From CAZZIZ01 sp964654535 (lineage in GTDB: Bacteria; Bacteroidota; Bacteroidia; Chitinophagales; UBA2359): a stretch of DNA of 14,047 nucleotides. The notes beneath the pieces were generated by a model, which was given only the letters and a program-made list of their open reading frames with translations, ran no database searches and was not told where the DNA came from. Below, one piece after another: positions 1 through 7,351 of the stretch; positions within the stretch are counted from its first letter, which is position 1; each line of letters opens with the position of its first letter. Location of the stretch: assembly GCA_964654535.1 (NCBI GenBank), contig CAZZIZ010000085.1, positions 1-14,047 on the forward strand, read 5' to 3'. The position numbers were made by a program, and so were the translations under genes.

Positions 1-66
1 TGACTCAGCAAAAGAGACTGCTCCCATTCGGTCGCACCACTCCGATCCCTCACGCGAATTACTCCG
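1..66 (+). repeat. Partial copy (copy 1) of a dispersed mosaic hairpin element
   Basis: This stretch resembles the end of the element at 7352-7567. Both share GAGACTGCTCCC, then GGTCGC, then ATCCC(T)(C/T)ACGCGA in the same order and with nearly the same spacing. The copy runs off the left window edge and ends just before the stop codon of the symporter gene, so it may form part of that transcript's 3' end. I see no other terminator-like structure downstream of the symporter in the bases available. The similarity is read directly; its status as a repeat family member is inferred from three copies in this window. Confidence 0.5.
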
Positions 67-77
67 AGATTTCTAGA

Positions 78-1775
78 TTAATTAAGGCTAGTACCAGTTG
101 CACGCCGTCCCATAAAAATCTGAAACAAAGAAGCAATAACAATAACTCCCACCGCGCCGATCATATTCAGCGTCAGGTAAGGCACCCAATCCTGCCACCA
201 AATAAAGATGATCAGCACCTGCGTAATTACCCCAGCGATTAAAACCGCATTGGCCCCTACTCGCTTGAAGTAAAATCCAACCAAGAAAATACCCAGTATG
301 GTTCCATAGAAAATAGAACCAATAATATTAACCAGCTGAATCAAGTTCTCGAACAAGGTGCCGAAGTTGGCAAACATTATCGCTATGATGCCCCACATAA
401 GTGTAAAGCCTTGACAAGCCCGCACATAATGCTTGTCGCTCCCTTCGGAAACGAAGATGCGTTTGTAAATATCCATGGTTGTAGTTGAGGCCAGGGCGTT
501 TAGTTCTGAAGCAGTAGACGACATCGCCGCCGAAAAAATAACCGCCAGCAGCAAACCAATGAGCCCCTTGGGCAGATTATTCAAAATGAAATAAATAAAA
601 ACGTAGTCCTTATCGTTGGTTTCGGCTTTGGGGTTTGCTTCTTTTATGTAAGTCTTTACCTCCGTTCGAATTTCTTTTTCCTGCGCGTTCAATACACCTA
701 AGGCCGTAGAGAGTTGGGACTGATCAATTTGTTCCTTGCTAAAAGCAGCCAGTTTTTCCTTTCGTTTGTCCAGCACAATTTGTAGCGAGGATTCTGCATC
801 AGTAATTTTTTGCTGTAGCGCAGGTTGCTCCACGCTCTGCAGTTCGGAAACGTTGAAAAAGACCGGAGAGCTGTTAAATTGATAAAAGACAAAAACCATT
901 ACTCCGATAAGGAGAATGAAGAACTGCATCGGCACTTTCAAGAGGCCATTGAATATCAAACCCATTTGGCTTTGGCGCACCGACGAAGCGGACAAGTAGC
1001 GTTGCACCTGAGACTGATCGGTTCCAAAATAGGAAAGCATTAAAAAAGTACCCCCAATCAAACCAGTCCAAACCGTGTAGCGGTTATTGAGGTCAAATGA
1101 AAAATCTAGAATATTCATTTTATCCGAGGCCCCCGCTATTTGCAAGGCATCGATAAAACCGATGTCGGCTGGAAACTTAGATAAGATGATATAGAAAGCA
1201 GCAATGAGTCCAGCGAAGATGACCGCCATCTGCTGTTTCTGCGTAACCGAAACTGCCTTGGTACCACCTATCATCGTATAAATAATTACCAGTACGCCGA
1301 TAATGAGATTGGTCAACTTTAAATCCCAACCCAAGATGGTGCTCAATACGATAGCAGGTGCAAAAATGGTAATGCCCGCTGCTAAGCCCCGCTGAATCAA
1401 AAAGAGCACAGCGGTGTAACATCGCGTTTTCACATCAAAGCGCGACTCTAAGTATTCGTATGCAGTATAAACCTTGAGGCGATGATAAAGCGGTATAAAG
1501 GTTACGCAAATGATAACCATAGCAATGGGCAAGCCGAAATAGAACTGCACGAAACCCATTCCATCGTGGAAGGCTTGTCCGGGAGTAGAGAGAAAAGTAA
1601 TGGCGCTCGCTTGGGTGGCCATAACCGAAAGGCCGACCGTCCACCAGCGGGCTTCTTTGTTGCCGAGCAGAAAGCCCTTCACATTCTTGGCCCCTCTCGT
1701 AACCCAAGTCCCGTACGCTACTATAAAGAGTAGTGTAGCCGACAGCACAATCCAATCAAGCGTACTTATACTCAA
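78..1775 (-). CDS. Sodium:solute symporter (SSS family)
   Basis: A 565-residue multi-helix membrane protein of the sodium:solute symporter family. It is expected to use the sodium gradient to import a small organic solute through the inner membrane. The N-terminal motif WWTVGLSVMATQASAITFLS (about residues 44-63) and the helix with SSTASELNALASTTT (about 419-433), which in this family contributes to the sodium site, support the call. A hydrophilic stretch at about 301-392, rich in Glu, Lys and Gln, sits between two helices and looks partly coiled-coil. The start is TTG; the codon before it is an in-frame TAA, so no earlier start is possible, and the next residues already match the usual family N-terminus. 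It is the last gene after the deacetylase and the microprotein. The substrate cannot be read from sequence; an amino sugar or a deacetylation product is an inference from context. Confidence 0.93.
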   Translation of the reverse strand: MSISTLDWIVLSATLLFIVAYGTWVTRGAKNVKGFLLGNKEARWWTVGLSVMATQASAITFLSTPGQAFHDGMGFVQFYFGLPIAMVIICVTFIPLYHRLKVYTAYEYLESRFDVKTRCYTAVLFLIQRGLAAGITIFAPAIVLSTILGWDLKLTNLIIGVLVIIYTMIGGTKAVSVTQKQQMAVIFAGLIAAFYIILSKFPADIGFIDALQIAGASDKMNILDFSFDLNNRYTVWTGLIGGTFLMLSYFGTDQSQVQRYLSASSVRQSQMGLIFNGLLKVPMQFFILLIGVMVFVFYQFNSSPVFFNVSELQSVEQPALQQKITDAESSLQIVLDKRKEKLAAFSKEQIDQSQLSTALGVLNAQEKEIRTEVKTYIKEANPKAETNDKDYVFIYFILNNLPKGLIGLLLAVIFSAAMSSTASELNALASTTTMDIYKRIFVSEGSDKHYVRACQGFTLMWGIIAIMFANFGTLFENLIQLVNIIGSIFYGTILGIFLVGFYFKRVGANAVLIAGVITQVLIIFIWWQDWVPYLTLNMIGAVGVIVIASLFQIFMGRRATGTSLN

Positions 1776-1901
1776 TTAGGTCAGGCTTTTCATTAGAAAA
1801 TAAAACAGCAGAATATAGACCGCGTTCATTACTAAAATGAACACAAAATTTGACGTGGCAACGCCATCATCGCCTTCAAGTTCTTCGTCTTTACTTTTCA
1901 T
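1776..1901 (-). CDS. 41-residue single-TM microprotein between deacetylase and symporter
   Basis: A short open frame starting MKSKDEELEGDDGVATSN, followed by a hydrophobic segment at about residues 19-36 that would span the membrane once, and ending MKSLT. Its ATG lies inside the last codons of the upstream deacetylase gene (11-base overlap, different frame). Its TAA stop directly abuts the TTG start of the symporter, with no base between them and in the same frame. This packing suggests translational coupling. I do not recognise a family. A likely role is a small accessory subunit or stabiliser of the symporter, but that is inference from position and topology only. It could also be a chance frame, though a clean acidic head plus TM helix filling the gap exactly argues against this. 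Confidence 0.6.
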   Translation of the reverse strand: MKSKDEELEGDDGVATSNFVFILVMNAVYILLFYFLMKSLT

Positions 1902-4416
1902 CTACGCCGAGAGCTATAATGTTCGCGAGAATACGGTAAGCACCAGGAACCCCAGCTGGTAATTCTCTAAACCAAGAAATACCGGTATAAACAAAATGAC
2001 CCTCACCGTGCTCAGCTATAAGTAAAGAACCTTCTTTAGGATCTTCTCCCTTATCGTTCCAAGCAAGAATTGGTGTAAACTCTTTCCCCCACTCGTTCGG
2101 GAAATACAAGCCACGTTCTTGTACCCAGTTTTCAAAATCGGCTTCGCCGATTTTGTTCGGGAAGTTTAGAACACGGTGGTCTGGCGCGAGTATAGTTACC
2201 GCTGCAAACTCATCGGTTACTCTATCGCGCGAAAGCTTCAATTCATAAGGCGCTACTTGGTCTACTTGTACTCTGTGAGAAGTGTTATACTGAGTAATCA
2301 GGGTTCCTCCTTGTTTCACATAATCGAAAAGGAGTGGCTGCTTTACATTTAGTATGGTTCCATTCCCTTGCATGTTGTAAATCCTAATTCCCAATAAGAT
2401 CGCATCGTATTGAGCTAATTGGCCGGGAGTGATGGAAGCAATATCCAGTTCGTCGACGTGGTAACCCACTTCTCGCAAATTATCTGCCACCAAATCTCCA
2501 GCTCCATTGATATAGCCAATTTTGTTGACTCCTTTTTCCAGTGGTACTCTTACAATAGTCGAACTAGCGGGTTTAAGTATTGCTTGGTGAGGCACGTGCT
2601 CATATTCCAGTTCTACCACCGAGCGCGTGAATGTTTCTCCACCACTACTCACCTCGGCCGAAACCTCACCGATCGACTGCTTTTTACTTGGGCTTACTTT
2701 AAAGACCAACTTTTGTTCAGCCCCTTTACGTTCCAGATTGAAATTTTGACTAGCAGGTTCGCATTTCCAACCCTTAGGGATGTTCAGCTTTACGCTGCCG
2801 TTTACGTCCGCCTTTCCAGCAGTTACTGTTGTAGCGATTTCTTGTTCATCCGAAGAAGAAAAGAGATAGACACTTTTATCCAAGGCCACAAAAACAGCCG
2901 GCGTTATTTCAAAAGGTCGGTAGATCTCACCTTTTGCCGGATCGCGGTATTTATGAACAACAGGCTTTTCTATTGTTAGTCTTGTTCCCGCAATTTCAAA
3001 AGTGCAAAGCGCTTTTAATGGGTGCGGGGTTATTGGCGCGCCACGGAGCGCTTGCTCAGGAACATTGTACATCCCCAAGTCACCTTTTTCCGTCAGCCAG
3101 TACGGAGCAGTTGTACCCGTAGAAGCTGGTATGTTCAAGGCCGACTCCACCGTTATTGATTCATTATAAGGCAATTCAACTTTTTCCGAACTCGAATAGT
3201 TCGACCCAACAACTTCCACCTTATTCAAGCTCATTTTGTGATTAGAGCGATTTACTATTTCATATTCCAAATTCACCTCGTCGCCAGGCGTCACTTTGTT
3301 TTCATCAACAATAAATTCAAGGAACATACCACAAGCGGCTTCTATTAATCCAGCGGTCTCCTCTAGCTTCACACGCTTCCAGTAAGAATCAGGTAAATCA
3401 TCTATCGCCTTATAAACTGTGAGTAAAGACGGAACGCTCTTTTCAGGTGCGGTGAAATCAAATTCATCTATAATGTCTTGCACCTTGTCTCCAATGTGCG
3501 CACCACCTTTAACTCGTGACCAAGTAGTATTAATGCCATCAAACACATTAGTATTGTCTTCTATCGGGCCACCAACTATTGGTTCTAAATAATCTAGCGT
3601 TGATCCTCTGTAAGGAATAGCCCCAAAACCTTGACTCAGGTGTTGGCTTCTTGAGCGAATGGCAACTTCCGAAAGCGAAGAACCCGAGATAGGATCATAA
3701 GTACCGATATCTACTCTTACTAACTGGCTTTTGTCTGCCGCCGCAAAACTCGCCTGACGCTCCTCACGAGTTTTGCCAGGATATCTCCACCAAGAAGTAT
3801 TATAGTAAACACGAGAAGTCTCCCACACCTCAGTGTCTTTTAGTTGCTCCGGAAAAACAGAAGCGTCCGCTGCCTTTTCTGCCGCCTCAAGAGAAAGTAC
3901 TGCCGAAGCGGTGTGATGCCCGTGAGTCGTTCCCGGTGTACGGTGATCAAAACGATTTATTATAATGTCCGGTTGAAAATTTCGGATAACCCAAACTGCG
4001 TCGGACAAAACTTCTTCCTCATTCCAAATCGCAAAAGTTTCGTCCGGATGTTTTGAATAACCGAAATCATTTGCGCGCGTAAAATATTGCGTGCCTCCAT
4101 CTATTCTGCGCGCCGATAACAATTCATGCGTTCGCAACACACCAAGCTCTTCGCGAATTTCTGTACCAATTAAATTTTGCCCTCCGTCTCCTCGAGTAAT
4201 AGATAAGTAAGCCGTGTTGGCGTGCACTTCATTACTTAAGAATGAAATCATTCGCGTATTCTCATCGTCTGGATGAGCAGCGAAATACAAGGCCGAACCA
4301 AGAAAATTAAGTTTCTGAAGATTCTGATAAATTTCTGACGAGCCAGGTCGAACAGAAGTCTGTGCAAAACAGTTCACGAAAAAAAACAAGAATACAAAAG
4401 AGATATACCCACGCAT
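1891..4416 (-). CDS. Secreted PIG-L/LmbE-family deacetylase with C-terminal amidotransferase-like domain
   Basis: A large secreted protein of about 841 residues. The N-terminus MRGYISFVFLFFFVNCFA is a signal peptide; an in-frame ATG 17 codons upstream (4467) would place extra polar residues in front of it, so I prefer 4416. The catalytic domain follows: AAHPDDE at about residues 46-52 and HGHH at about 165-168 are the zinc-binding and catalytic motifs of PIG-L/LmbE enzymes, which remove N-acetyl groups from sugars and similar molecules. The middle looks beta-rich. At about 630-790 there is a Rossmann-like segment (GAGDLVADNLREVGYHVDEL, then YDAILLGIRIYN) resembling ThuA or class I amidotransferase folds. 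Most PIG-L enzymes are only about 220-300 residues, so this is a long multidomain form. First gene of a unit with the microprotein and the symporter. Substrate unknown. Confidence 0.9.
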   Translation of the reverse strand: MRGYISFVFLFFFVNCFAQTSVRPGSSEIYQNLQKLNFLGSALYFAAHPDDENTRMISFLSNEVHANTAYLSITRGDGGQNLIGTEIREELGVLRTHELLSARRIDGGTQYFTRANDFGYSKHPDETFAIWNEEEVLSDAVWVIRNFQPDIIINRFDHRTPGTTHGHHTASAVLSLEAAEKAADASVFPEQLKDTEVWETSRVYYNTSWWRYPGKTREERQASFAAADKSQLVRVDIGTYDPISGSSLSEVAIRSRSQHLSQGFGAIPYRGSTLDYLEPIVGGPIEDNTNVFDGINTTWSRVKGGAHIGDKVQDIIDEFDFTAPEKSVPSLLTVYKAIDDLPDSYWKRVKLEETAGLIEAACGMFLEFIVDENKVTPGDEVNLEYEIVNRSNHKMSLNKVEVVGSNYSSSEKVELPYNESITVESALNIPASTGTTAPYWLTEKGDLGMYNVPEQALRGAPITPHPLKALCTFEIAGTRLTIEKPVVHKYRDPAKGEIYRPFEITPAVFVALDKSVYLFSSSDEQEIATTVTAGKADVNGSVKLNIPKGWKCEPASQNFNLERKGAEQKLVFKVSPSKKQSIGEVSAEVSSGGETFTRSVVELEYEHVPHQAILKPASSTIVRVPLEKGVNKIGYINGAGDLVADNLREVGYHVDELDIASITPGQLAQYDAILLGIRIYNMQGNGTILNVKQPLLFDYVKQGGTLITQYNTSHRVQVDQVAPYELKLSRDRVTDEFAAVTILAPDHRVLNFPNKIGEADFENWVQERGLYFPNEWGKEFTPILAWNDKGEDPKEGSLLIAEHGEGHFVYTGISWFRELPAGVPGAYRILANIIALGVDEK

Positions 4417-4499
4417 AGTTGCAATTGTTGATTGAGCTCCGAATTTAAAGTTTTCGTGGATAACCATTTAACAGAGAAACGCACATTTGAGATTAGGCA

Positions 4500-4519
4500 A
4501 TTAAATGACACCATTTAAT
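4500..4519. promoter_or_regulatory. Inverted repeat between divergent genes
   Basis: Perfect 8-bp arms ATTAAATG and CATTTAAT separated by ACAC, placed 33 bp before the start of the DUF1508 gene and 84 bp before the preferred start of the deacetylase. It is very AT-rich, so it could be a regulator site or chance. No clear Bacteroidota -7 box (TAnnTTTG) was found in this intergenic region. Confidence 0.25.
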
Positions 4520-4551
4520 GTATATATTGACCACTGCAAATCAACAATGTT

Positions 4552-5973
4552 ATGAGTTCTAATTTAGATGAATACTTAGGTGGTGCAGATTACCAAGGCC
4601 ACAAACCCGAAAACGACGGATTTTCGCGTTTCGAAAAGAACGGGGAATTCTATTTCGGCTACTACGACAAATCCGGCAAATTAATGCTGCGCTCCCAAGG
4701 ATACAAGGGAGCGGCAGGGCGAGATAATGGAATTGAGTCCGTAAAGAAAAACCGAAAGATTGACGAGCATTGGAAAGTAAAGGAAGATGGCGGAAAGTGG
4801 TACCTAGTTCTTATTGCTGGCAACAAACAAGAGATAGCTCGATCCGTGTCACATAATTCCAAAGGAGCGGCTGAAGGTTTGCGCTCAGGAGGCTCTTCTA
4901 GCGACTTAGGCAAAATAGCGGGCGCTGGAGCCGGCGCGGGCATCGTTTCAAACCTTAGCGGCGATGGTGGCAAGATAGAAGGCAAAATCATAAGTGAAAC
5001 CAGAGGCGACGCTAAAGAGATATCCCGCGGAAAAGCCAAAGAAGTAAGTCGTGGCGAAGCTAAGGAAGTCGGCAGACGCGAACTTAAAACAACTGGCGAA
5101 GCCAAAGAGATTTCACGTGGCGAGGCCAAAGAAGTAAGTCGTGGCAAAGGCAAAGAGATTAGCCGAGGAAAAGGTAAAGAGGTAGAGAGAAGAGTGGTAA
5201 ATGAGACCAGGAGAGAAATAAAAAGCACTCCTGTTTATAAAGAGAAAGTAGTGGCTCCACCACCGAAGCCGAAACCGGCTCCGGTAAAAAAGGCTGCTCC
5301 AGTTAAAAAAGTAGCGGCCGCAGCCGCTGCCCCAGTAGCAGCCTCATCTGGCTGTTTCAAATGGTGGATGCTTTTACCCTTACTCTTACTTATTCCGCTC
5401 TTACTATGGGCCAAAGGATGTTTTGCGCCTGCAGCTGTGGTAGTGCCTCCGCCAGTGGTCGCTCCAGTACCACCGCCTCCACCTCCACCAGCACCAGCAG
5501 TCGTACCACCGCCAGTTATCGCTGCGGTTTGTCCAAACGATTGTGAAGGATCAAGAAATGCGGTATTCAATATTCCGAAAAACACGAGAGCGAGAAAGCT
5601 CCCACGTTTAGGATCTAATCCAGAGTTTGGAAACGTACACAACTTGAGTCCAACCCAATTTTACGAAAAGCTTAAAAAAGCTTACGAAACCAGTGCAGTT
5701 GACAAGCGCTTCTTAGATGGTATCTATAAAGAGATGGGTTACGACGATGGCTTTGCAGAAGCTGCCGCAGACCAGTTCTCATCTGTCAGAATAGATAGAG
5801 GCCAGAAAGGAAACATAGGCTTTAGTAAAGCACATAAGACTTTGTATGTCCAACTCAACACGACTGGCAAGGATCTAGATGCCTTTAGGATTAAAGCTGC
5901 CAATGGCTGTCACCTAAACTTTATGAAAACTTGTGGTAACCACTTTTACTTCTGTCCCAAGGTAGAAAGCTAG
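4552..5973 (+). CDS. DUF1508 (YegP-like) membrane protein with TonB-like layout
   Basis: A 473-residue protein with five visible parts. Residues about 25-67 match the DUF1508/YegP fold (FEKNGEFYFGYYDKSGK and GRDNGIESVKKN). Residues 152-213 are an octad repeat of the type G-x-A-K-E-I/V-S-R. After a Lys/Pro/Ala linker comes one TM helix at about 271-287, flanked by cysteines 268 and 290. Residues about 299-322 are almost all Pro, Val and Ala. The last 150 residues form a domain with five cysteines (327, 331, 453, 461, 468) that I do not recognise; it ends with an NGCHLNFMKTCGNHFYFC motif. The basic side before the helix suggests the N-terminus is cytoplasmic and the C-terminal domain periplasmic, as in TonB. 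Function unknown. It appears monocistronic, with its own terminator. Confidence 0.85.
   Translation: MSSNLDEYLGGADYQGHKPENDGFSRFEKNGEFYFGYYDKSGKLMLRSQGYKGAAGRDNGIESVKKNRKIDEHWKVKEDGGKWYLVLIAGNKQEIARSVSHNSKGAAEGLRSGGSSSDLGKIAGAGAGAGIVSNLSGDGGKIEGKIISETRGDAKEISRGKAKEVSRGEAKEVGRRELKTTGEAKEISRGEAKEVSRGKGKEISRGKGKEVERRVVNETRREIKSTPVYKEKVVAPPPKPKPAPVKKAAPVKKVAAAAAAPVAASSGCFKWWMLLPLLLLIPLLLWAKGCFAPAAVVVPPPVVAPVPPPPPPPAPAVVPPPVIAAVCPNDCEGSRNAVFNIPKNTRARKLPRLGSNPEFGNVHNLSPTQFYEKLKKAYETSAVDKRFLDGIYKEMGYDDGFAEAAADQFSSVRIDRGQKGNIGFSKAHKTLYVQLNTTGKDLDAFRIKAANGCHLNFMKTCGNHFYFCPKVES
5005..5190 (+). repeat. In-frame octad repeat inside the DUF1508 protein gene
   Basis: Seven clear 24-base units encode variants of GEAKEVSR (GDAKEISR, GKAKEVSR, GEAKEVGR, GEAKEISR, GEAKEVSR, GKGKEISR, GKGKEVER), with one degenerate six-residue unit (RELKTT) after the third. 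The units alternate acidic and basic residues and would favour a charged helix. Codons differ between units, so the repeat is not a recent slippage product. Confidence 0.8.
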
Positions 5974-5998
5974 AAAAAGAACATATTACATTTTTTAG

Positions 5999-6034
5999 AT
6001 CGGCTGATGATAAATTCATCAGCCGATTTTTTTT
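5999..6034 (+). terminator. Intrinsic terminator of the DUF1508 gene
   Basis: A perfect 12-bp stem (ATCGGCTGATGA with TCATCAGCCGAT) around a 5-base loop TAAAT is followed by a run of eight T. It begins 25 bases after the stop codon. Confidence 0.93.
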
Positions 6035-6267
6035 GGTGTCGACAAATGTCGTCAATCTGTTTAAGTATAAATGGCGCTAAAAACGAGGCTTCTCGCCAAG
6101 CCTTGTCGCCAGAACAACTCGCTTGGCATCAAATTTTCAGTAGAGTAATTGCCCGACCCAAGTATAATCTCTTAGCTCTTTTCAGAGCATTTTCACATTA
6201 GCTTGTACTTGGTTTGTGCGTTTTTTTAACCTTAAATTATTAACAGCAACAACTAAATTCGCCCCCA
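6035..6267. other. Intergenic stretch without a supported gene
   Basis: This gap holds a small hairpin CGACA-AA-TGTCG just after the terminator, and two competing short pairings further on: AGGCTT with AAGCCT, and GCCAAG with CTTGGC. A 64-codon open frame begins inside the terminator stem and has no family features, so I do not call it. The lipoprotein promoter should lie near the right end, but no convincing Bacteroidota promoter box was found. Confidence 0.4.
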
Positions 6268-7242
6268 ATGACAACTTTAAAACGAGGCATGAAAATGCTC
6301 TCTCTCGCTACAATGGTGCTCTTTTTTAGCAACTGTTCGAAAGATTCAGACGACATCGTTCCACAAACAACCCAAAATCAGGGAACTAACACAAACACTG
6401 GAAACAACACAAACACCGGTAACGATGACGGAACCAATGGCAACACCAACAATGGTGGAACCGATACAACAAGCCCAGTAGACTTACTATTTGACGATTC
6501 AGTAAATTATACTGGAGACGTATTAGTCGGTGACTGGTCAATTGACACATTCGTTTATGCCCTAGAAGAAGGCGGTTCAACATCAGATGCAGACGGAAGC
6601 GGAACGCTTACCTTCAATGCAGACGGAACAGGCTCACGTGCATACGTCTACAACTCTTCAGTATCGCCAGCTGGCACGTACTACAACGTCGATCAAACTT
6701 TCGAGTGGCGTAAGTTCGTAATAGATGCGACTGACGACACACCAGAAATTCACAAACTACAATTACGTAGCAGCACTGGAGATGTAACTTGGACCAGAAC
6801 TATGGACCAACAAGACGTGCAAGGATTTTCATTTCTTGCTATTCCAAACGGTGTAGAGCACTTCTATAACATAACAGTTAGTAGAGGGCTTCCTGAAAAC
6901 TTCTTAATTGGCGATTGGTCAGTAGACGCAATGTCTTTCCAAGTAACCGATACAGGAGCAACTGGTAATGCAAATGCGGAAGGAAACATATCTTTCAACG
7001 CAGATGGAACAGGATCAAGAAACTATACTTTCCAATCAATAATCAGTCAAAATGACGGTTCACACTTAACGGAAGACGAGTTCACTTGGTGGTTAGTTGG
7101 AAACGACAAAATCAAAATCGACAACAGCCAGTGGATCGAGACTTGGAACAGAATGGAGGATACAGAAAACATGCAAGAAGCAATGTATCTCCTGAATATT
7201 GGAGGACAGGTCCACGAGTACACCATAACATTCGTAAAATAA
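6268..7242 (+). CDS. Lipoprotein with two lipocalin-like repeats, possibly surface-exposed
   Basis: A 324-residue lipoprotein. Residues 1-22 form a signal peptide ending FFSN before Cys23, the lipidation site. Right after it comes SKDSDD, an acidic segment of the kind that sends lipoproteins to the cell surface in Bacteroidota, so surface display is a reasonable inference. Residues about 34-68 are a low-complexity Asn/Thr/Gly linker. Two homologous domains follow, at about 86-206 and 213-324. Each starts L(V/I)GDWS(I/V)D, carries FNADGTGSR at its first third, has a W-rich strand in the middle and ends YNITVSR or YTITFVK, as in lipocalin-like Bacteroidota lipoproteins. Ligand and role are unknown. 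The gene stands alone between two terminators. Confidence 0.85.
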   Translation: MTTLKRGMKMLSLATMVLFFSNCSKDSDDIVPQTTQNQGTNTNTGNNTNTGNDDGTNGNTNNGGTDTTSPVDLLFDDSVNYTGDVLVGDWSIDTFVYALEEGGSTSDADGSGTLTFNADGTGSRAYVYNSSVSPAGTYYNVDQTFEWRKFVIDATDDTPEIHKLQLRSSTGDVTWTRTMDQQDVQGFSFLAIPNGVEHFYNITVSRGLPENFLIGDWSVDAMSFQVTDTGATGNANAEGNISFNADGTGSRNYTFQSIISQNDGSHLTEDEFTWWLVGNDKIKIDNSQWIETWNRMEDTENMQEAMYLLNIGGQVHEYTITFVK

Positions 7243-7269
7243 CAATGACATAGTAAACCCCAAATAGAG

Positions 7270-7321
7270 AGATGCCTAGCATCTTTTAACAGCCCGGCTA
7301 ATTTTTAGCGGGGCTTTTTTT
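7270..7321 (+). terminator. Double hairpin terminator of the lipoprotein gene
   Basis: A first short hairpin AGATGC-CTA-GCATCT followed by TTT (7270-7287) precedes the main terminator. The main stem pairs AGCCCGGCTA with TAGCGGGGCT (10 bp, one G-G mismatch) around ATTTT at 7291-7315, followed by a run of T. The second hairpin is clearly the stronger signal. Confidence 0.88.
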
Positions 7322-7351
7322 ATTTAGGAGATTTGCGTTTAAGTTTTTTTG

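Noticed and set aside
4417..4467. An N-terminal extension of 17 residues for the deacetylase.
   Set aside because: It would bury the signal peptide behind a polar segment; the ATG at 4416 gives a standard signal peptide.
5235..5642. A Gly/Ala/Thr-rich minus-strand frame of 135 codons.
   Set aside because: It is the antisense reading of the proline-rich and alanine-rich linkers of the DUF1508 protein.
6087..6127. A small RNA or riboswitch before the lipoprotein gene.
   Set aside because: Only two short competing 6-bp pairings were found, which is expected by chance; no known riboswitch core was seen.
6007..6201. A 64-codon plus-strand open frame after the DUF1508 gene.
   Set aside because: It begins inside the terminator stem, has no signal peptide, domain or helix pattern that I recognise, and no sign of its own promoter.
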